Assembly (NCBI GenBank): GCA_030147455.1
Contig: JASKZU010000001.1
Coordinates: 1-9,534 of the forward strand
DNA length: 9,534 nucleotides
Direction of reading: 5' to 3'
From: Planococcus sp. (in: firmicutes)
GTDB lineage: Bacteria; Bacillota; Bacilli; Bacillales_A; Planococcaceae
The notes beneath the pieces were generated by a model. The model worked only from the letters and a program-made list of their open reading frames with translations, was not told the origin of the DNA and made no database searches. Positions 6,991 through 9,534 of the stretch are shown here, in pieces. Numbering within the stretch: the stretch's first letter is position 1; each line of letters begins with the position of its first letter. The translations under genes were made by a program, and so were the position numbers.

Positions 6991-8331
6991 TTGGCTATCG
7001 AAAAGATTACCATGCCTCAGCTTGGCGAAAGCGTCACAGAGGGCACAATCGAGAAATGGCTCGTTCAACCCGGCGACCATGTGAACAAATACGATCCACT
7101 GGCAGAAGTGAATACCGATAAAGTAACGGCAGAAGTTCCGTCATCATTTACCGGAACGATCAAAGAATTGATTGCCGCTGAAGGCGACACGCTCGAAGTG
7201 GGCGAAATTGTCTGCACCATCGAAACAGAAGGCGGCGATTCGGCGCCAGTAGAAGAAGCGAAACCGGCTGCTGGTGAAAAAGCGAACGAAATGCCGGCTG
7301 CAGGCGCTGCGCCGACTAGAAACTTAGAAGGCGAACAGGGAGCGTCGAAACCAGTCAAAACTTCAGGCGGAAAAGCGCGTTATTCACCAGCTGTGCTGCG
7401 TCTGGCTCAAGACCATGACATCGACCTCACGCAAGTCGAAGGCTCCGGAAACGAAGGCCGTATCACGCGCAAAGACTTGATGAAGCTGATCGACAGCGGA
7501 ACGATCCCGCAAGCAGGAGCCGAAGCGGCTAAAGCCACTCCGGAACCAGCCGTTCAGCAACCGGCTGCTGAAGCAACTCCAGAACCGAAACAACCAGCAG
7601 CCAAGCAAAGCACCATCGAAGCAGCTCCTGGCGATGTGGAAATTCCGGTTTCCGGCGTCCGCAAAGCGATTGCTGCCAATATGGTAAAGAGCAAGCATGA
7701 AGCGCCGCATGCATGGATGATGATTGAAGTGGACGTAACAGACCTTGTGCAATTCCGCGACTCGATCAAAGGCGACTTCAAGAAAAAAGAAGGCTTCAAC
7801 ATCACGTACTTTGCCTTTTTCGTTAAAGCAATCTCACAAGCCTTAAAAGAATTCCCAATGATGAATTCGATGTGGGCCGGCGATAAGATCATCCAGAAAA
7901 AGGACATCAACATCTCGATCGCTGTTGCTTCCGACAATGCGTTGTTTGTTCCGGTTATCCAAAGCGCCGACGAAAAATCGGTCAAAGGAATTGGCCGCGA
8001 AATCAACGAGTTGGCGCAAAAAGCGCGCAACGGAAAACTCAAATCACAGGATATGCAAGGCGGCACGTTTACCGTCAACAACACCGGCTCGTTCGGTTCG
8101 ATTCAGTCAATGGGCATCATCAACCATCCGCAAGCGGCCATCGTTCAAGTGGAATCGATTGTTAAACGTCCGGTCATTATGGAAGGCGGCATGATGGCAG
8201 CACGCGACATGGTTAATTTATGTCTGTCGCTCGATCATCGCGTACTGGATGGACTTGTATGCGGACAGTTCTTAGCTCGCGTAAAAGAGATTCTTGAAAA
8301 GATGAACAAAGATAATACATCGGTGTATTGA
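6991..8331 (+). CDS. bkdB: Branched-chain 2-oxo acid dehydrogenase E2 (dihydrolipoyl acyltransferase)
   Basis: Core of the complex: its lipoyl arm takes the acyl group from E1 and transfers it to CoA, giving isobutyryl-, isovaleryl- or 2-methylbutyryl-CoA. The protein has 446 residues and starts at TTG. Domains in order: one lipoyl domain (about 1-80) with the lipoylated lysine K44 in EVNTDKVTAEVPS; an Ala/Pro/Glu-rich linker (about 81-127); the small E1/E3-binding domain (about 129-168, RYSPAVLRLAQ to GRITRKDLMKLI); a second linker with PEPAVQQPAAEATPEPKQPA (184-203); and the catalytic acyltransferase domain from about 215, with TFTVNNTGSFGS and the active-site SLDHRVLDG, H416 and D420. It is the last gene of the operon; the terminator begins three bases after its stop. 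It is separated from its E1 partners by the 306-base gap and may have its own promoter. Confidence 0.95.
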   Translation: MAIEKITMPQLGESVTEGTIEKWLVQPGDHVNKYDPLAEVNTDKVTAEVPSSFTGTIKELIAAEGDTLEVGEIVCTIETEGGDSAPVEEAKPAAGEKANEMPAAGAAPTRNLEGEQGASKPVKTSGGKARYSPAVLRLAQDHDIDLTQVEGSGNEGRITRKDLMKLIDSGTIPQAGAEAAKATPEPAVQQPAAEATPEPKQPAAKQSTIEAAPGDVEIPVSGVRKAIAANMVKSKHEAPHAWMMIEVDVTDLVQFRDSIKGDFKKKEGFNITYFAFFVKAISQALKEFPMMNSMWAGDKIIQKKDINISIAVASDNALFVPVIQSADEKSVKGIGREINELAQKARNGKLKSQDMQGGTFTVNNTGSFGSIQSMGIINHPQAAIVQVESIVKRPVIMEGGMMAARDMVNLCLSLDHRVLDGLVCGQFLARVKEILEKMNKDNTSVY

Positions 8332-8333
8332 TG

Positions 8334-8374
8334 AAAAGTTTGGAGTCTTCGGACTTCAAGCTTTTTTTTCTTTC
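8334..8374 (+). terminator. Rho-independent terminator of the bkd operon, UUCG tetraloop
   Basis: An uninterrupted stem of 14 pairs (8334-8347 with 8352-8365, two of them G-U) closes on the tetraloop TTCG (8348-8351) with a C-G closing pair, the exceptionally stable C(UUCG)G type. Eight T residues (8362-8369) then a further TTT make the release tract, the first four also pairing with the A run on the left side. It begins three bases after the bkdB stop and separates bkd from mutA. Confidence 0.93.
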
Positions 8375-8393
8375 AGTCGGAACACAGGTCAGG

Positions 8394-8399
8394 TAAAAT
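8394..8399 (+). promoter_or_regulatory. Weak -10-like element upstream of mutA
   Basis: TAAAAT matches the -10 consensus at 5 of 6 bases and lies 36 bases before the mutA TTG, just past the bkd terminator, where a separate promoter would be expected. No good -35 hexamer stands 16-18 bases upstream (candidates such as TTTCAG at 8371 match poorly), so an activator or another sigma factor may be needed, or this is chance. Confidence 0.25.
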
Positions 8400-8414
8400 A
8401 AAAGGAGAAAGCTT

Positions 8415-8423
8415 GGAGGAGGG
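8415..8423 (+). promoter_or_regulatory. Ribosome binding site deciding the mutA TTG start
   Basis: GGAGGAGGG ends six bases before the TTG at 8430. The next in-frame ATG, at 8445, is 21 bases away and has no ribosome site of its own, so TTG is preferred. Confidence 0.75.
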
Positions 8424-8429
8424 AATAGT

Positions 8430-9534
8430 TTGACGATCGAGTCCATGAAAAACATTCAGTTTCCAAAACGGACCTATGATGAATGGAAGCTGGCAGCAGA
8501 AACAGCTTTAAAAGGAAAAGATTTTGACAAAGTTATGAAAACGCTAACAATCGAAGGCGTTACCCTCGAGCCCCTCTATACCGAAAGCATGCTGTCGCGG
8601 ACAGTATCAGATATAACTGCCCAGACTGCCGCTGTGCAAGGCGGAAAGTTTACCCCATCCTGGGTAGTGGCACAGGAAATTCATAGTACTGATGCAGCTT
8701 CTTTTTTATCAACGACTCAAGACGAACTGGCACGCGGAAACGAAGCGATTGTTTACACCGCTGTCCAGCCGTTTGAATGGACAGACGAGCAGTTAGACCA
8801 GCTGGCAGAAAAAGTGGCGCAATTCCCGGTTTATTTCAAATTGACTGAAGCGAATGATCCGATCCTGCAGGTATTCGACCGGTTGACAACCGATCAGCTG
8901 AAGCAAGTTCAAGGCGTCATTTCTGCGTCGTTTCCTGTAGAAGCCCCGGAAACCGTCCGAACCCAGTTGATCGACGTACTGCCGACCCACAATGCGGGCG
9001 GCACGATCATTCATGAACTTGGCGTCGCCCTCAGCATGATGGCTGAAGCGGTGGAAGGACAATCATTCCAGGCTGCTGCGAAGAAAATGTGGGTACGCTT
9101 TGCCGTTGATACGCATTTTTTCCAGGAGATCGCCAAGATTCGGGCATTCCGTGTACTGTGGCAAGCGTTTGCTTCGGCTTACGGGGAAACGGCACAACCG
9201 ATTCCGCTGTTTACGGAAACGTCTGTCCGCTCATACTCAAAATTGGATCCTTATGTTAATTTGCTGCGTGCAGGCAATGCCACTTTTTCTGCAGTACTTG
9301 CGGGAACAGACGCGCATACCGTGCATCCCCACGATTTTTTGACCGTTCCAACCGCAGCAAGCCGGCGAATTGCCCGCAATGTCCAATTAGTGATCAAAGA
9401 AGAATCACACGTCGCCCATGTAACAGACGTAGCGGCCGGATCTTTTTTCATCGAAAGCTTGACGCGTGAATATGTAGAAGCGGCCTGGAGTTATTTCTGT
9501 GAAATTCAGCAAGCCGGCGGTTATTCCGAAGTGA
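8430..9534 (+). CDS. mutA: Methylmalonyl-CoA mutase small subunit, 5' part (open at window end)
   Basis: One open frame from TTG at 8430 runs without a stop for 368 codons to the window edge. The protein opens TIESMKNIQFPKRTYDEW and contains segments typical of methylmalonyl-CoA mutases: TPSWVVAQEI, the HNAGGTIIHELGVALSMMAEA helix region of the TIM barrel, FAVDTHFFQEIAKIRAFRVLW, and TSVRSYSKLDPYVNLLRAG followed by FSAVLAGTD. In the last two places the catalytic chain would normally read closer to TRTRMLT...DPYNN and GGTQSLHTN. The changes point to the non-catalytic small subunit (MutA) rather than the B12-binding MutB, which I would expect just downstream. The heterodimer interconverts methylmalonyl-CoA and succinyl-CoA, feeding propionyl-CoA from Ile/Val breakdown into the TCA cycle, which suits its place after bkd. 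The full protein probably exceeds 550 residues, so this is roughly the N-terminal 60 percent. Confidence 0.88.
   Translation, partial: MTIESMKNIQFPKRTYDEWKLAAETALKGKDFDKVMKTLTIEGVTLEPLYTESMLSRTVSDITAQTAAVQGGKFTPSWVVAQEIHSTDAASFLSTTQDELARGNEAIVYTAVQPFEWTDEQLDQLAEKVAQFPVYFKLTEANDPILQVFDRLTTDQLKQVQGVISASFPVEAPETVRTQLIDVLPTHNAGGTIIHELGVALSMMAEAVEGQSFQAAAKKMWVRFAVDTHFFQEIAKIRAFRVLWQAFASAYGETAQPIPLFTETSVRSYSKLDPYVNLLRAGNATFSAVLAGTDAHTVHPHDFLTVPTAASRRIARNVQLVIKEESHVAHVTDVAAGSFFIESLTREYVEAAWSYFCEIQQAGGYSEV

Noticed and set aside
6670..7080. Minus-strand open frames across the bkdAB-bkdB gap (136 codons at 6670-7080 and 94 codons at 6707-6991)
   Set aside because: The larger overlaps the end of bkdAB and the start of bkdB. 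Both are rich in Arg, Phe, Leu and Ser with low-complexity stretches, as expected from translating a GC-rich structured repeat backwards. Neither has a recognisable domain.
8445..8447. ATG at 8445 as the mutA start
   Set aside because: It is 21 bases from the only ribosome site; TTG at 8430 is correctly spaced and in frame.
1..9534. CRISPR array, tRNA or rRNA gene, transposase, toxin-antitoxin or defence genes
   Set aside because: No regular repeat-spacer pattern, no RNA gene signature and no such protein motifs are visible. Apart from the 6688-6940 element, the window is an ordinary metabolic operon.

Overview
This window carries an almost complete branched-chain amino acid catabolic operon (bkd) of a low-to-middle GC Firmicute, with the start of a methylmalonyl-CoA mutase gene behind it. 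Gene order ptb-bcd-buk-lpdV-bkdAA-bkdAB-bkdB is that of Bacillus subtilis and relatives. Strong GGAGG-type ribosome sites, GTG/TTG starts and protein sequences close to the Bacillales families fit this. Moderate GC and a following mutA gene suggest a Planococcus/Sporosarcina-like member of the Bacillales; the genus is inference from general impression, not from a search.

Layout, all on the + strand. 1-78: leader with a candidate CcpA site (15-28) and a possible -12 half of a sigma-54 promoter cut by the window edge. 85-993 ptb, 1014-2114 bcd, 2142-3227 buk, 3256-4683 lpdV, 4697-5701 bkdAA, 5701-6684 bkdAB, 6991-8331 bkdB, then an intrinsic terminator with a UUCG loop (8334-8374). 8430 to the window end is the 5' part of mutA, open at the edge and starting with TTG.

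How the genes work together: leucine dehydrogenase deaminates Leu, Ile and Val to 2-oxo acids. The E1 (BkdAA/BkdAB), E2 (BkdB) and E3 (LpdV) complex turns these into isovaleryl-, 2-methylbutyryl- and isobutyryl-CoA, which prime branched-chain fatty acid synthesis. Ptb and Buk can convert the acyl-CoAs through acyl phosphates to free acids with ATP formation. Propionyl-CoA from Ile/Val breakdown can enter the TCA cycle through methylmalonyl-CoA mutase, which explains mutA as neighbour.

The part not explained by ordinary annotation is the 306-nt gap between bkdAB and bkdB, in an operon whose other gaps are 28 nt or less. It holds a roughly 253-nt structured non-coding element (6688-6940) bounded by GAAAAGCG direct repeats. 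It has a third internal copy, a two-fold internal organisation, several nested helices and a 43-nt hairpin. A good sigma-A-type promoter (TTGGCA-18-TATAAA, 6925-6954) straddles its downstream end just before bkdB. The rest is a conserved metabolic operon; I see no CRISPR, tRNA, rRNA, transposase or defence genes.
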